A DNA stretch of 64,000 nucleotides from Rhodoligotrophos defluvii (GTDB taxonomy: Bacteria; Pseudomonadota; Alphaproteobacteria; Rhizobiales; Im1), in NCBI RefSeq assembly GCF_005281615.1, contig NZ_SZZM01000004.1:248001-312000 (forward strand), read 5' to 3'. The position numbers and the translations under genes are program-made. This document shows positions 9,497 through 18,310 of this stretch, piece after piece; within the stretch, counting starts at the first letter, position 1; each line of letters starts with the position of its first letter. The notes under the pieces were generated by a model. It saw only the letters and a program-made list of their open reading frames with translations. It had not been told where the DNA came from and searched no databases.

Positions 9497-10402
9497 ATGA
9501 CGGCGAATCTCCTTTCCTCGCTTCCCGTGAGGCCGGCGGGCCTGCACGGGCCCGGCCCGACTCCGGCCGGCATGGTGCTTGGCCGCAAGGGCGATCTTGA
9601 AGTCCGCCTCTGCCGTGACGGCGCGGAGCTTTCCGCCGCGCAGGCCCTGCGCTATTGCGTGTTCTACGAGGAGCGCGGCGCCCATGCCAGCCCCGAAGTG
9701 GTGGCTGCGCAACGGGACAGCGATCCCTTCGATGATGTCTGCGACCATCTCCTGGTGATCGCGCCGGCGAGCGGAAGCAGCGATCCTGCAAGGCTGGTCG
9801 GCGAGGGGGAAGTGGTGGGCACCTACCGCCTCCTGCGGCAGGAGATCGCCGAGACGACGCTGGGCTTCTACACGCAAGACGAATTCGATATCGCACCGCT
9901 GGTGGCCTCCAAGCCGGATCTCCGCTTCCTCGAATTGGGGCGCTCCTGCGTGCTGAAGCCCTACCGGACGCGTCCGGTGGTCGAGCTGCTCTGGCAGGGC
10001 ATCTGGAACTATGTGCGGCTGCACCGGCTGGACGTGATGCTCGGCTGCGCCAGCTTGGAGGGCACCGATCTTGACGCCCTGCGCCAGCCCCTCAAATTCC
10101 TGCAGCAGCATTTCCGGCCGCCCGCCGAATGGCACGTGCGCGCCCATCCGGAACGCGCCGTGTTCGTGGACGATAGGCCCGACGAACCGGTGGACGGCAC
10201 GATGGACGAGCGCATGGCCATGCGCGCCTTGCCGCCGTTGATCAAAGGCTATCTCCGCCTTGGCGCCTATATCGGCGAGGGCGCCTTTGTCGACCACCAG
10301 TTCAACACGGTGGACGTGCTGATCATCCTGCCGGTCTCGGCCATCAATAGCCGCTATTTCAGCCATTTTGGCGCGCCTGGCGAGGTGCCGGCCACTACTT
10401 GA
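9497..10402 (+). CDS. olsB: L-ornithine N(alpha)-acyltransferase (OlsB-like, GNAT fold)
   Basis: The 301-residue protein matches the OlsB/hemolysin-like acyltransferase family, with segments ALRYCVFYEERGA, VVGTYRLLRQE and the conserved FLELGRSCVLKPYR. OlsB transfers a 3-hydroxyacyl group from ACP to ornithine, making lyso-ornithine lipid; OlsA then adds the second chain. No olsA is present nearby. A GTG three codons upstream is an alternative start. Ornithine lipids are widespread in this order and often rise under phosphate limitation, but no Pho box was identified here. Confidence 0.88.
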   Translation: MTANLLSSLPVRPAGLHGPGPTPAGMVLGRKGDLEVRLCRDGAELSAAQALRYCVFYEERGAHASPEVVAAQRDSDPFDDVCDHLLVIAPASGSSDPARLVGEGEVVGTYRLLRQEIAETTLGFYTQDEFDIAPLVASKPDLRFLELGRSCVLKPYRTRPVVELLWQGIWNYVRLHRLDVMLGCASLEGTDLDALRQPLKFLQQHFRPPAEWHVRAHPERAVFVDDRPDEPVDGTMDERMAMRALPPLIKGYLRLGAYIGEGAFVDHQFNTVDVLIILPVSAINSRYFSHFGAPGEVPATT

Positions 10403-10435
10403 GCCCCGCCGCCCGATGGCACGAGAGCCCGGCTG

Positions 10436-11341
10436 TCATCCCGCGCTGCCCGGCACGATGCCCGGCGCAAGCTTCAGGCAATAGTCGGCGATCCGGTCCG
10501 GGTCGGTAAGCCAGATGCGCTCCTTTGCGGCATGTCCGGCGATATGTTGCAACGCCCGGCGCAGAGGCGGCAGCCGGAACGGCTGGCCCGAAATGAACGG
10601 GTGCAGCATCAGATTGAACACGAGGGGCTGGCCCTCGCTCTGCCGCAGCATCTCGTCGAACTGGTCCACGATCATATCGGCGAATTCGGCCGCATTGGAC
10701 TGCCGGTGTAGAATCTGCCCGGAGTCGTTGATCTCCATGGGCCCGGGGATCGACAGGATCCGCCCCTGCCGGGTGCGCAGCCAGACCGGCTGGTCGTCCA
10801 TCGGCCAATCCAGCACGTAAGCATAGCCAAGCTCCTGGAGCAGGTCGGCCGTGTGGCTGCTTTCGAGCACGCCCACACCCAGCCATCCCTTCGGCGGATA
10901 CCCCTCGTGGCGAGCGATGGTCGCGGTCGCCACCTCGATGACGCGGCGCTCGTCATCCTCCCACATCTGGGTCTGGCGTTCCGCATTGGTGCGCCCATGG
11001 GCGACGATGGCGGCGCGGCGCTTGCGCAGTTCGGCGAAGATCTCGGGATAATAGTCATAGGCCAGCGAATTGGCCGCCGCGGTGATGGGAAGCCCGAGCT
11101 GCTCGTAAAGCGCCAGCAATCTCCACAGCCCGACCCGGTTGCCATAGTCGCGCCAGGCATAATTCCGCTGGGTCTGAGGCGCCCCGTGGTGGAAAGGGTC
11201 GTGGCCATGCCCGGCCTGGAAGGCATAAACCTCGATCGCCGTGCCGATCCACACCGCCAGGCGCTTGCCGTCCGGCCATGAATAGTCGGCGCGGTTGATG
11301 ATCGGCGAGAAGTCATAGCGGCGCTGCACCGGAAGCAACAT
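10436..11341 (-). CDS. Polysaccharide-deacetylase-like hydrolase (PuuE/allantoinase-like branch)
   Basis: The 301-residue protein has the NodB-type fold features of the PuuE-like branch: the conserved RDYGNRVGLWRLL segment near residue 70, an AHGRTN motif, and the late LMLHPFISGQPFR. Members of this branch include metal-independent allantoinase and imidase-like enzymes acting on C-N bonds in rings, so a ureide- or amide-type substrate is more likely than a polysaccharide. It is the last gene of the minus-strand operon that starts at 17279, 26 bp after the alpha/beta hydrolase. The exact substrate is unknown. Confidence 0.75.
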   Translation of the reverse strand: MLLPVQRRYDFSPIINRADYSWPDGKRLAVWIGTAIEVYAFQAGHGHDPFHHGAPQTQRNYAWRDYGNRVGLWRLLALYEQLGLPITAAANSLAYDYYPEIFAELRKRRAAIVAHGRTNAERQTQMWEDDERRVIEVATATIARHEGYPPKGWLGVGVLESSHTADLLQELGYAYVLDWPMDDQPVWLRTRQGRILSIPGPMEINDSGQILHRQSNAAEFADMIVDQFDEMLRQSEGQPLVFNLMLHPFISGQPFRLPPLRRALQHIAGHAAKERIWLTDPDRIADYCLKLAPGIVPGSAG

Positions 11342-11367
11342 GGTCTCGTCCCCTTTCCCAGCCGAGA

Positions 11368-12234
11368 TCAACTCATGAAGTTGAGAACGGCCTCCCACAT
11401 CAGCTTCCGGTTGATGCCGAGCGGCGTGCAATGGGCCACGTCCGGCAGCACGGCGAAGCGCTTGTCGCCCGTCGGCAGCAGGCGGAAGAACTCCAGCACG
11501 TCCTCCATGGTGGCAATGCCATCGTGTTCGCCGCGCACGATCATGGTCGCGGCCGCAATCCTGGTCGGATCGACCAGCGGCAGCTTGGTGGTCATGTCGA
11601 GATAGGTGCCGGTCGGCACCGAACTCCCGTAGGAAAGCTGCGCCTTGGCGCAAGCCTCGATCACCGCTGGATGGGTGGTGCCCGGCTTGTCGCGGGTGAA
11701 GATGCTCTCGATGAACGCATGATCGATGGGCCGGCGGTTATTGGCCCTGAACTGGTCCACGCCCTGCCTGCGCTTGGCCAAAGTGGGCGAGCCCTCGCCG
11801 GTCCAGACGAAGGCGTCGAGAACGATGCGGGCGGCGCGCTCCGGCATGGCCTGGGCAAAGGCCGCAACCCTGAGCGCACCGGACGACAGGCCGTAGAAAT
11901 TCATCCGCATCGCGCCGGTCTCCCGCGCGATCACCGCCGTGGCGGCCTTCAAATCCTCCACCCCGCAGGCGATGTCGGAATTGCTGTCCGTCACCGTCGA
12001 GCGGCCATAGCCTTCATGGTCGAGTGTCCACACATCGAAACCTCGCTCGGCCAGCCATTCCATGAAGGAATAGTCCTCCTGGCCGGGCACCTCGAGGTCG
12101 AAGGTCGGGATCGCCGAAGTGGACGAGCCGTGCACCAGCACGATCGGCATGTCCCGGCGGACCGCCTGGGGCCGCTTCCGCCACAGGAAGAGGGAAACCG
12201 GTCCTTTGCGTGCCCAATGCTCTTCGGCGATCAT
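11368..12234 (-). CDS. Alpha/beta hydrolase
   Basis: This is a 288-residue alpha/beta hydrolase with an oxyanion-side VLVHGSS near residue 34, the nucleophile elbow GLSSG, the acid in the EHDGIA segment and the catalytic His in DVAHC. It is cytoplasmic; no signal peptide is seen. An AAGGATC ribosome-binding site precedes the ATG. It lies between the transporter's binding-protein gene and the PuuE-like gene in the same operon, so it probably hydrolyses an ester, amide or thioester of the imported compound. Confidence 0.85.
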   Translation of the reverse strand: MIAEEHWARKGPVSLFLWRKRPQAVRRDMPIVLVHGSSTSAIPTFDLEVPGQEDYSFMEWLAERGFDVWTLDHEGYGRSTVTDSNSDIACGVEDLKAATAVIARETGAMRMNFYGLSSGALRVAAFAQAMPERAARIVLDAFVWTGEGSPTLAKRRQGVDQFRANNRRPIDHAFIESIFTRDKPGTTHPAVIEACAKAQLSYGSSVPTGTYLDMTTKLPLVDPTRIAAATMIVRGEHDGIATMEDVLEFFRLLPTGDKRFAVLPDVAHCTPLGINRKLMWEAVLNFMS

Positions 12235-12245
12235 CGTGGTGATCC

Positions 12246-13238
12246 TTATTGCTTCGGCAGGAACTCGTTGGTGAAGGTTTCCTCGAAATTGATCTCGCCC
12301 TCGCCCTTGGGCTGAAGGTAATCGTGCACCTTCTTCGCGCCGGCCAAGGTCATGCGGCCGTCCTTGCTCCAGATCTCCTTGACCACGTCATAGGCCTGCT
12401 GGTTGGCGGACGCGTCCATGGTGGAGAATTCCTCCCCCATGATCTTCGGTCCGCGGTTGGGGTCGAGCAGGATCTGCTGCGCCTCGGCAAACACCGCCAC
12501 CACCTTGCGGACCAGCTCGGGCTTCTCAGCGATGAGCGATGGATGGGTGACCAGCGTCATGAAGATCAGGTCGCGAAACTGCTCGACCTCACCGCTCATC
12601 AGATTGACCAGGGTATCGCCCAGGCCGCGCTCCTTGATCACTACGCCGGCCGGCTCGAACGGCATGCCGGCGGTGATCGTCCCGGTCTGGAAGGCGCCCA
12701 CATAGGAGGCAGCCTCGGTGCCGAGATAGACGAGTTCAACGTCCTTCGGCAGATCGAGGCCATATTCACGAGCGAGCACGCCCAGCATCTTCTCGCCGGA
12801 ACCGCCGGCCGAGGGCGTGCCCACCTTGGCGCCCTTCAGGGCCCGCACCTTCTCGGCCAGGCTCTTGTCCTTGTTGGCTTCGTACAGCGCGTTGTTGACC
12901 ACGATATTATTCAGCGGCCGGTCGGTGATGTTGAAGATCGAGACCAGGTTGCGGCCTTGCGCAGCACCGGTGAGAACATGCTCATAGCTCAGGATGCCGA
13001 AGTCCACCTCGCGATTGAAAACCGACTGGAAGGCAAGTGACCCACCCTTGACGAAGGTGACGTCCGGCTTCAGCCCATGCTTCTCGAACAAGCCCTCGCG
13101 CATGGCCACATAGAGGGGGCCTGCGAAATAGCCGCGGCCGATATTGGTGATGCGCACCACCTCCTGGGCCATGGCGGTCACCCCCATGGCCGAGATCGCC
13201 AGGCACGCGACCAGAAACGTCGTCAGCATTCTCTTCAC
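12246..13238 (-). CDS. ABC transporter substrate-binding protein, NMT1/SsuA/TauA type
   Basis: The 330-residue protein has a Sec signal peptide ending near AMA-QEVV (about residue 24). The mature part has the NMT1/SsuA-like pattern of type II binding proteins: RGYFAGPLYVAMREGLFEKHG, then the GGSLAF and TPSAGGSGE ligand-loop segments. The start codon is GTG behind GGGAGGAC. It is co-transcribed with a permease and an ATPase of the taurine/nitrate/thiamine-precursor group. The ligand cannot be named from sequence; a small anionic or heterocyclic nitrogen compound is typical for the family. Confidence 0.88.
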   Translation of the reverse strand: MKRMLTTFLVACLAISAMGVTAMAQEVVRITNIGRGYFAGPLYVAMREGLFEKHGLKPDVTFVKGGSLAFQSVFNREVDFGILSYEHVLTGAAQGRNLVSIFNITDRPLNNIVVNNALYEANKDKSLAEKVRALKGAKVGTPSAGGSGEKMLGVLAREYGLDLPKDVELVYLGTEAASYVGAFQTGTITAGMPFEPAGVVIKERGLGDTLVNLMSGEVEQFRDLIFMTLVTHPSLIAEKPELVRKVVAVFAEAQQILLDPNRGPKIMGEEFSTMDASANQQAYDVVKEIWSKDGRMTLAGAKKVHDYLQPKGEGEINFEETFTNEFLPKQ

Positions 13239-13259
13239 GGCGTTGTCCTCCCTTTTTGT

Positions 13260-14093
13260 TTATCGGCTCAAGACTTTCCACCTCTCCAGGCGGCGCTGTA
13301 GCACGTTGACCGCTTCGTTGAACGCGACCGCCAATACCGCGATCACCAGGAGTGCGGCGAACACACCCGCGGTGTCGAATTCGCTGCCCGCCAGCTGCAC
13401 CAGATAGCCGAGCCCGCGATTGGCCGCGATCAGCTCGCCGATGATGGCGCCGATCAGCGCATAGGGCACGGCGGTCCGCAAACCCACGAAGATCCAGGAG
13501 GTCGCCGAAGGCAGCACCACGCGCGTCAGAATCTGGCTTTTCGTCGCACCCATCAGCAGCAGGCAATCGGTCAGGTCCGGGTCCACCTCGCGCACGCCGG
13601 AGAAGGTGTTCACGAAGACCAGGAACACCACCAGCACCGCCGCCAGCGCGATCTTCGATTCGATCCCGAGGCCGAACCACAGCAGGAACAGGGGCGCGAG
13701 CGCCACCTTGGGCAGGGCATTGAACGCCCAGATATAGGGGTTGAGCAGGCGGCTGAGAAACGGTGACAACCCAAGCCACACGCCGCCGATAACCCCGGCG
13801 ACCGCCCCGATGAGGAAGCCCAGCAGCGTCGCGTGAACCGTCGCCCAGATGTTCATCCAGATGGTGCCGTTCTCGACCCAGCCCCACAGGCGCCCGCCCA
13901 CCGCGAGCGGGGTTGACACCATGAACTCGTCGATGAGCCGGCCGGATGACCATTGCCAGAAGGCGAGGAATGCGACCCCCAGAATGATCTGGAGCACCAC
14001 CATGGTCGGCGTGCTCACCTCGGCCAGGCATCGGCCCCGGTGCCGCGTAGCGGCCTCGACGGCCGTGCGTTCTGTCATCTCGGGCGCGGTCAC
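13260..14093 (-). CDS. ABC transporter permease, SsuC/TauC/NrtB type
   Basis: The 277-residue BPD_transp_1 protein has about six membrane spans. It carries the cytoplasmic EAA-type loop that docks on the ATPase, in the region around CLLLMGATKSQILTRVVLP. It overlaps the upstream ATPase gene by 4 bp (GTGA), so it starts with GTG and is probably translationally coupled. It forms one importer with the neighbouring ATPase and binding protein. Confidence 0.9.
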   Translation of the reverse strand: MTAPEMTERTAVEAATRHRGRCLAEVSTPTMVVLQIILGVAFLAFWQWSSGRLIDEFMVSTPLAVGGRLWGWVENGTIWMNIWATVHATLLGFLIGAVAGVIGGVWLGLSPFLSRLLNPYIWAFNALPKVALAPLFLLWFGLGIESKIALAAVLVVFLVFVNTFSGVREVDPDLTDCLLLMGATKSQILTRVVLPSATSWIFVGLRTAVPYALIGAIIGELIAANRGLGYLVQLAGSEFDTAGVFAALLVIAVLAVAFNEAVNVLQRRLERWKVLSR

Positions 14094-14860
14094 TGCTTTG
14101 CCTCGTCATATTCTTGGCGGAGGCGGTCCCAGATCGTGTTGTAGATCTCCTGGAACCGCGGCGTGAAACGCACCTGCTGCACGTCGCGCGGCCGTGGCAG
14201 GTCGACCTCCTGCTCGAAGGAGACCCGCGCCGGCCGCCGCGTGAAGGCGACCACCCGGTCGGCCAGCGTGATCGCCTCGACCAGATCATGGGTCACCAGC
14301 ACGATCGTCTGCTGGTTCTCGGCCCACAGGCGCAGCAAGAGGTCGTGCATGGCGATGCGCAGCTGCGCATCGAGCGCGGCGAAGGGCTCGTCCAGGAGAA
14401 GCGCCTGGGGTTCATAGAGCAGCATGCGGGCAAGGCACGCGCGCTTGCGCATGCCGCCCGACAATTCGTTGGAATATTTGTCCTCGAAACCGTCGAGGCC
14501 CACATGCTCGATCATCGCGCGGGCCGCGTCGCGGCGCTTGCGCGCCGGCCAACCCGCCAGCTCGAGCGGCATGGCCACATTGTCGAGCACCGTCCGCCAC
14601 GGCAGCAGATTGTCCTTCTGCGTCATGTAGCCGACATGGGTGTTGGGCGCCGTCACCAGGCGCCCGTCATAGAACACGGCGCCGGACGTGGGCGCGTAGA
14701 GGCCGGCGATCATGTTCAGCAGCGTGGACTTGCCGCAGCCCGAAGGCCCGATCAGCGCCACGATCGACCGCGGCTCGATCGTGAGGGTCACGTGCTCGAC
14801 CGCCCGCACCTCGGTCTTGCCCTTCCGGAAGGTCTTGCCGATGGCTTCGAGAGCGATCAT
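14090..14860 (-). CDS. ABC transporter ATPase, SsuB/TauB type
   Basis: The 256-residue nucleotide-binding subunit has Walker A GPSGCGKS, a Q-loop in YMTQKDNLLPW, the signature LSGGMRKRACLARML and Walker B LLLDEPFAALD followed by the H-loop VTHD. It energises import with the permease and binding protein downstream. The start at MIALEAIG was preferred over an upstream frame that overlaps the preceding SDR gene. Confidence 0.93.
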   Translation of the reverse strand: MIALEAIGKTFRKGKTEVRAVEHVTLTIEPRSIVALIGPSGCGKSTLLNMIAGLYAPTSGAVFYDGRLVTAPNTHVGYMTQKDNLLPWRTVLDNVAMPLELAGWPARKRRDAARAMIEHVGLDGFEDKYSNELSGGMRKRACLARMLLYEPQALLLDEPFAALDAQLRIAMHDLLLRLWAENQQTIVLVTHDLVEAITLADRVVAFTRRPARVSFEQEVDLPRPRDVQQVRFTPRFQEIYNTIWDRLRQEYDEAKQ

Positions 14861-14888
14861 TGCGGCGCGTCTCTCCCTTACATACGGT

Positions 14889-15674
14889 TCAGAACAGCAT
14901 GCGCTGGTGGCCGCCATCCACATCGATATTCGCGCCGCAGATATAGCCGGCGCGCTCCGAGGCCATGAACGCCACCGCATCCGCGATATCGTCCGGCTTG
15001 CCCCAGCGGCCCAGGGGCACGGTGGCGCCCCAGCCGCTCTGCTGCTGCTCCAGGCTGCGGCCGAGATACTGCTCCTCGTCGATGACGAGATGCGCCGTCA
15101 GCGGGCTTTCGATGCGGCTCGGGCAGACGGCGTTGACCAGGATGCCGAAGCGGCCGAGATCATCCGACAGGGATTTGACGAACGCATGCTGCGCCGCGTT
15201 GACAACGCAGGAGCCCAGCACCTGCCGCCCCGGTACCTTGCCGGCCTGTCCGATCACCACGATGAAGCGGCCGCCGCCCCGCGCGCGCATATGCGGCGCA
15301 GCGTGACGGGCGAGTTCCCACGGCCCTAGCACCTTGATGCGGAAATGCGCCGCAACCTGCTCGGAAGAGAGCGCCTCCAGGCTGCCGCGCAGATGCGTCC
15401 CCGCATTGCTGACCACGATGTCGAGGCCGGAATAGCGGGTGGCGGCGGTCTCAACGATGCGCGCAGCCCCCGCGGGGTCGCCGACATCGGCCACCACCCC
15501 TGCCACCTCGCCGAGCTGTGCCAGCTCGCCCAAGGCCCCGTCCAGTTTGGCTTTCTCCCGCCCGCAGATGACGACGCGGGCACCCTCGCTGAGCAACCGG
15601 CGCGCGATCGCCAGGCCGATGCCGCTGGTGCCGCCGGTGACGATGGCGATCTTGTCTTTTAGGCCGAGATCCAT
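14889..15674 (-). CDS. Atypical SDR-family protein 1, catalytic tetrad replaced
   Basis: The 261-residue Rossmann protein keeps the NAD(P)-binding TGGTSGIG (residues 14-21) and the NAG motif (90-92). Where classical SDRs have Tyr-x-x-x-Lys it has Ser155-x-x-x-Asn159 (SCVVN). The catalytic-Ser position reads I-G-Q (141-143), and the helix-4 Asn position is Lys114. It resembles the beta-ketoacyl-reductase-like SDR subgroup noted for lacking the tetrad. GAGGAG precedes the ATG. It is the third of three tandem paralogs and lies just upstream of the importer genes. Confidence 0.88.
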   Translation of the reverse strand: MDLGLKDKIAIVTGGTSGIGLAIARRLLSEGARVVICGREKAKLDGALGELAQLGEVAGVVADVGDPAGAARIVETAATRYSGLDIVVSNAGTHLRGSLEALSSEQVAAHFRIKVLGPWELARHAAPHMRARGGGRFIVVIGQAGKVPGRQVLGSCVVNAAQHAFVKSLSDDLGRFGILVNAVCPSRIESPLTAHLVIDEEQYLGRSLEQQQSGWGATVPLGRWGKPDDIADAVAFMASERAGYICGANIDVDGGHQRMLF

Positions 15675-15685
15675 GGTGCTTCTCC

Positions 15686-16474
15686 TCAACCGAAGACATA
15701 GCGGTGATAGCCGCCGTCGATGGAGACCGAGCTGCCGGTCACGAACGACGCCCGATCGGAGACCATGAAGGCCACCAGATCGGCGATCTCTTCCGGCTGC
15801 CCCAGCCGCCCCAGCACATTGGCCCGGGTGAAGCCGGAGATGGCCGTTGCCCGATCGACATTGCGCTCGCGCATCTCCTTGGCCACCGTCGCGCTGATGA
15901 TGTCCGTCTCCACATATTGCGGGCAGACCGAGTTCACCCGGATATTCTCGCGCGCCACCGCATCCGCCACCGACTTGGTCATGGCCTGCGCCGCGGCATT
16001 GGCGATGCCGGAAGGCATCCGGTCGGGATGGGGGTGGCGCGTGGCCTGGCCGATGATGTTCACGATGCGGCCGTCGCCGCGTGCGCGCATATGCGGCAGC
16101 ACCTCGCGGATCATGCCGAGAAATCCGAACAGCTTGTCGTTCAGCTGCCGCTGCAGGTCCTCCTCCCGCATGGTGTCCAGGGCGCCGCGCACATGGGTGC
16201 CGGCATTGTTCACCAGAATGTCGATGCGGCCGAACGCAGCCGCCGTCCGTGCCACGAAGTCCCTGCGCTGCGCCCCATCTGCCGTATCGCAGCGAACCGC
16301 GATAACCTCGCCGTCCGCACTCAGCGCCGATCTGGCCTCGTTCAGCCGGCCCTCGTCCCGGCCGCAGATGGCGACCCGCGCCCCTTCCGCCAGGAACCGC
16401 TTGGCGATGGCCAGGCCGATCCCGCGCGAGCCGCCCGTGACGAGGGCAGCTTTGCCCTCGATCCCTAGGTCCAT
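15686..16474 (-). CDS. Atypical SDR-family protein 2, catalytic tetrad replaced
   Basis: The 262-residue protein begins MDLGIEGK like its two neighbours. The cofactor motif TGGSRGIG and NNAG are intact. The active-site positions are again Ser155-x-x-x-Asn159 (SGIAN) instead of Tyr-Lys, I-G-Q at 141-143 instead of the catalytic Ser, and Lys114 instead of Asn. The C-terminal GSSVSIDGG segment is typical of SDRs. It ends 11 bp before SDR 1. Reductase chemistry by the classical mechanism is doubtful; lyase, isomerase or dehydratase activity, or a structural role, are alternatives. Confidence 0.88.
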   Translation of the reverse strand: MDLGIEGKAALVTGGSRGIGLAIAKRFLAEGARVAICGRDEGRLNEARSALSADGEVIAVRCDTADGAQRRDFVARTAAAFGRIDILVNNAGTHVRGALDTMREEDLQRQLNDKLFGFLGMIREVLPHMRARGDGRIVNIIGQATRHPHPDRMPSGIANAAAQAMTKSVADAVARENIRVNSVCPQYVETDIISATVAKEMRERNVDRATAISGFTRANVLGRLGQPEEIADLVAFMVSDRASFVTGSSVSIDGGYHRYVFG

Positions 16475-16484
16475 GTCCGGTGCC

Positions 16485-17279
16485 TCACCATAGGCCCTTG
16501 AGGCGCCCGCCATCCGTGTTCAGCGAGATGCCGGTAATGTAGCTGGCCCTCTCCGAGCACAGAAAGGCGATGGCGCCGGCCAGCTCCTCCGGCTTGCCGA
16601 AGCGGCCGAGCGCGTTCTTGCGGGTGGCGAGCTTGCGCGCTTCCTCCTCGCTGGCAGCGCCGAGCTCCTTCTGCAGACCGCTGGCGTTCCGCTTCCACAG
16701 GTCGGTCGCCACCCAGCCGGGGCACACGGCATTGACCAGCACGTTATACGGTCCGAACTCCGTCGACAGCGACTTCGTCATGTTGAGCAGGGCGCTATTG
16801 GTCATGCCCGAGCCGAACATATAGGGGTCGGGCTCCTTGCCCGCGCCGCCGATCAGGCTCACGATGCGGCCCCAGCGCCTCTCGCGCATGATGGGAAACA
16901 CCTCCCTGATCAGGCGCATCCAGCCGAAAAGCTTCGTGTCGAGCTGCCTGCGCAGGCCGTCTTCGGTCAGTTCGTCGAAGCGGCCGGAATACATCGTGCC
17001 CGCATTGTTCACCAGGATATCGACGGTGCCGAAGGCTGCGACCGTCTCCTTGACCAGCCGTCTGCCGTCCTCGGCATTCATCACGTCGGCTTCGATCGAG
17101 CGGATGTCGCCCCCGGTCTCCGCTGACAGCGCCCGGCAGGCGCGCGCGGCATCTTCCCCATTGCGCGAGCAGGTCATCACCTTCACGCCCGCGTTCAGAA
17201 ACTCCTTCGCCGTCTCGTAGCCGATGCCGCGGCTCCCCCCGGTCACGATCGCAACTCTGTCCTTGATGCCGAGATCCAT
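16485..17279 (-). CDS. Atypical SDR-family protein 3, catalytic tetrad replaced; first gene of operon
   Basis: The 264-residue protein begins MDLGIKDR. It has intact TGGSRGIG and NNAG motifs, but Ser157-x-x-x-Asn161 (SGMTN) replaces Tyr-Lys. I-G-G (143-145) lies at the catalytic-Ser site and Lys116 at the Asn site, two residues later than in its paralogs because of small insertions. AAGGGG precedes the ATG. As first gene of the eight-gene operon it faces the divergent GntR regulator across a 286-bp region. Confidence 0.88.
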   Translation of the reverse strand: MDLGIKDRVAIVTGGSRGIGYETAKEFLNAGVKVMTCSRNGEDAARACRALSAETGGDIRSIEADVMNAEDGRRLVKETVAAFGTVDILVNNAGTMYSGRFDELTEDGLRRQLDTKLFGWMRLIREVFPIMRERRWGRIVSLIGGAGKEPDPYMFGSGMTNSALLNMTKSLSTEFGPYNVLVNAVCPGWVATDLWKRNASGLQKELGAASEEEARKLATRKNALGRFGKPEELAGAIAFLCSERASYITGISLNTDGGRLKGLW

Positions 17280-17484
17280 GTCGTCAAACCCCTTGATCGC
17301 CGAAACCTGGCCGTAGGGCGGCCGTGAAGCCACTGCTGAGACTGCAATCCGGGGAAGTCAGAAAGAGCCGGCGAACCGGGCGCCTGCATCCGACGCCAGC
17401 CGGGCGCCCCGATGAGGGCCCACGGCCCATCGGTGCGGAATGCCGGGCGAGCACATGCCATTCCTCCCCAGGAATGAACGTCTC

Positions 17485-17538
17485 CAAAATTGGAGGCAAT
17501 TTTGTATGACACTAACGGCGCATTGCTATTCCCGTCAA
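17485..17538 (-). promoter_or_regulatory. Candidate promoter and operator of the SDR/ABC operon
   Basis: On the minus strand TTGACG (17538-17533) and TAGTGT (17514-17509) are 18 nt apart, predicting a start of transcription near 17502. That point lies inside a dyad, CAAAATTG (17485-17492), 4 nt, CAATTTTG (17497-17504). An overlapping palindrome CTCCAA-AA-TTGGAG lies at 17482-17495. The divergent GntR gene starts 60 bp away, so this is the likely binding site of that regulator. Confidence 0.5.
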
Positions 17539-17565
17539 CCACGTTGCGGTGCTAGACCATTCCGC

Positions 17566-18276
17566 ATGACAGTCGATGTGAGCTTCGTTCGCGAGCACGA
17601 GGCCGCTGATCAAAAGCGCGGCGGCACGGTGGAATTCGTCGTTGCGCAGATTCGTCAGCGGGTCATCGAGGGCCGTCTGGTGTCCGGCCAGCGCCTGATC
17701 GCGCGGGATCTTTCAGAGGATTTGGGCATAAGCCGCGGTCCCATTCGCGAGGCCTTTCGCCGCCTGGCGGCAGATGGGCTGGTCGAGCTCACGCCCAATC
17801 GCGGCGCCACCATCCGGCAGCTCAGCCGCAAGCAGGTGAAGAACCTGTTCCAGATCCGTGAGAACCTGGAGGGCCTGGCGGCGCGTCTGGCTGCCGAGCA
17901 TATCGATGAAGGCGGCAATCGGCGCACCTTCATCGAGGTGTGGGAGAAGGTGCGGCCCACGAGCACGCCTCTGCCCTGGCATGTGTTCATCCGCCAGAAC
18001 CGGCTCTATCACGGCACGATCGTATCCATCAGCGGCAACGAGCAGCTCTGCGAGCTGATCGGCAATCTGCAGCTGCCCGTGATGATGTATCAGATCGGCA
18101 GCGCCATGGCCCCGGCCAATGCGGCTATCTCCCACGAAGACCATGTGCGCGTGGCCGAGGCCATTCTGGCGGGCAATCCGGAGGCGGCCGAGGAGGCCAT
18201 GCGCCGCCATCTCCGGCGTTCGCTCGAATGGGTGATGCAGCTTCCCGACACCGCCTTCAAACGCAAGGCGGACTAG
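17566..18276 (+). CDS. GntR-family regulator with FCD domain
   Basis: The 236-residue protein has a winged HTH at residues 20-90 with LARDLSEDLGISRGPIREAF-like spacing (here LIARDLSEDLGISRGPIREA), then an all-helical FCD ligand domain at about 100-225. The ligand domain holds His residues in the FIRQNRLYHGTI and HEDHVRV segments that fit metal-assisted carboxylate binding. It is divergent from the SDR/ABC operon and probably controls it in response to the imported compound or its breakdown product. The ATG at 17566 was chosen over an upstream in-frame ATG that would run through the operator. Confidence 0.88.
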   Translation: MTVDVSFVREHEAADQKRGGTVEFVVAQIRQRVIEGRLVSGQRLIARDLSEDLGISRGPIREAFRRLAADGLVELTPNRGATIRQLSRKQVKNLFQIRENLEGLAARLAAEHIDEGGNRRTFIEVWEKVRPTSTPLPWHVFIRQNRLYHGTIVSISGNEQLCELIGNLQLPVMMYQIGSAMAPANAAISHEDHVRVAEAILAGNPEAAEEAMRRHLRRSLEWVMQLPDTAFKRKAD

Positions 18277-18310
18277 CTGCGCCGCATGCCCGGCCGCGCC
18301 GGGACCTTTT

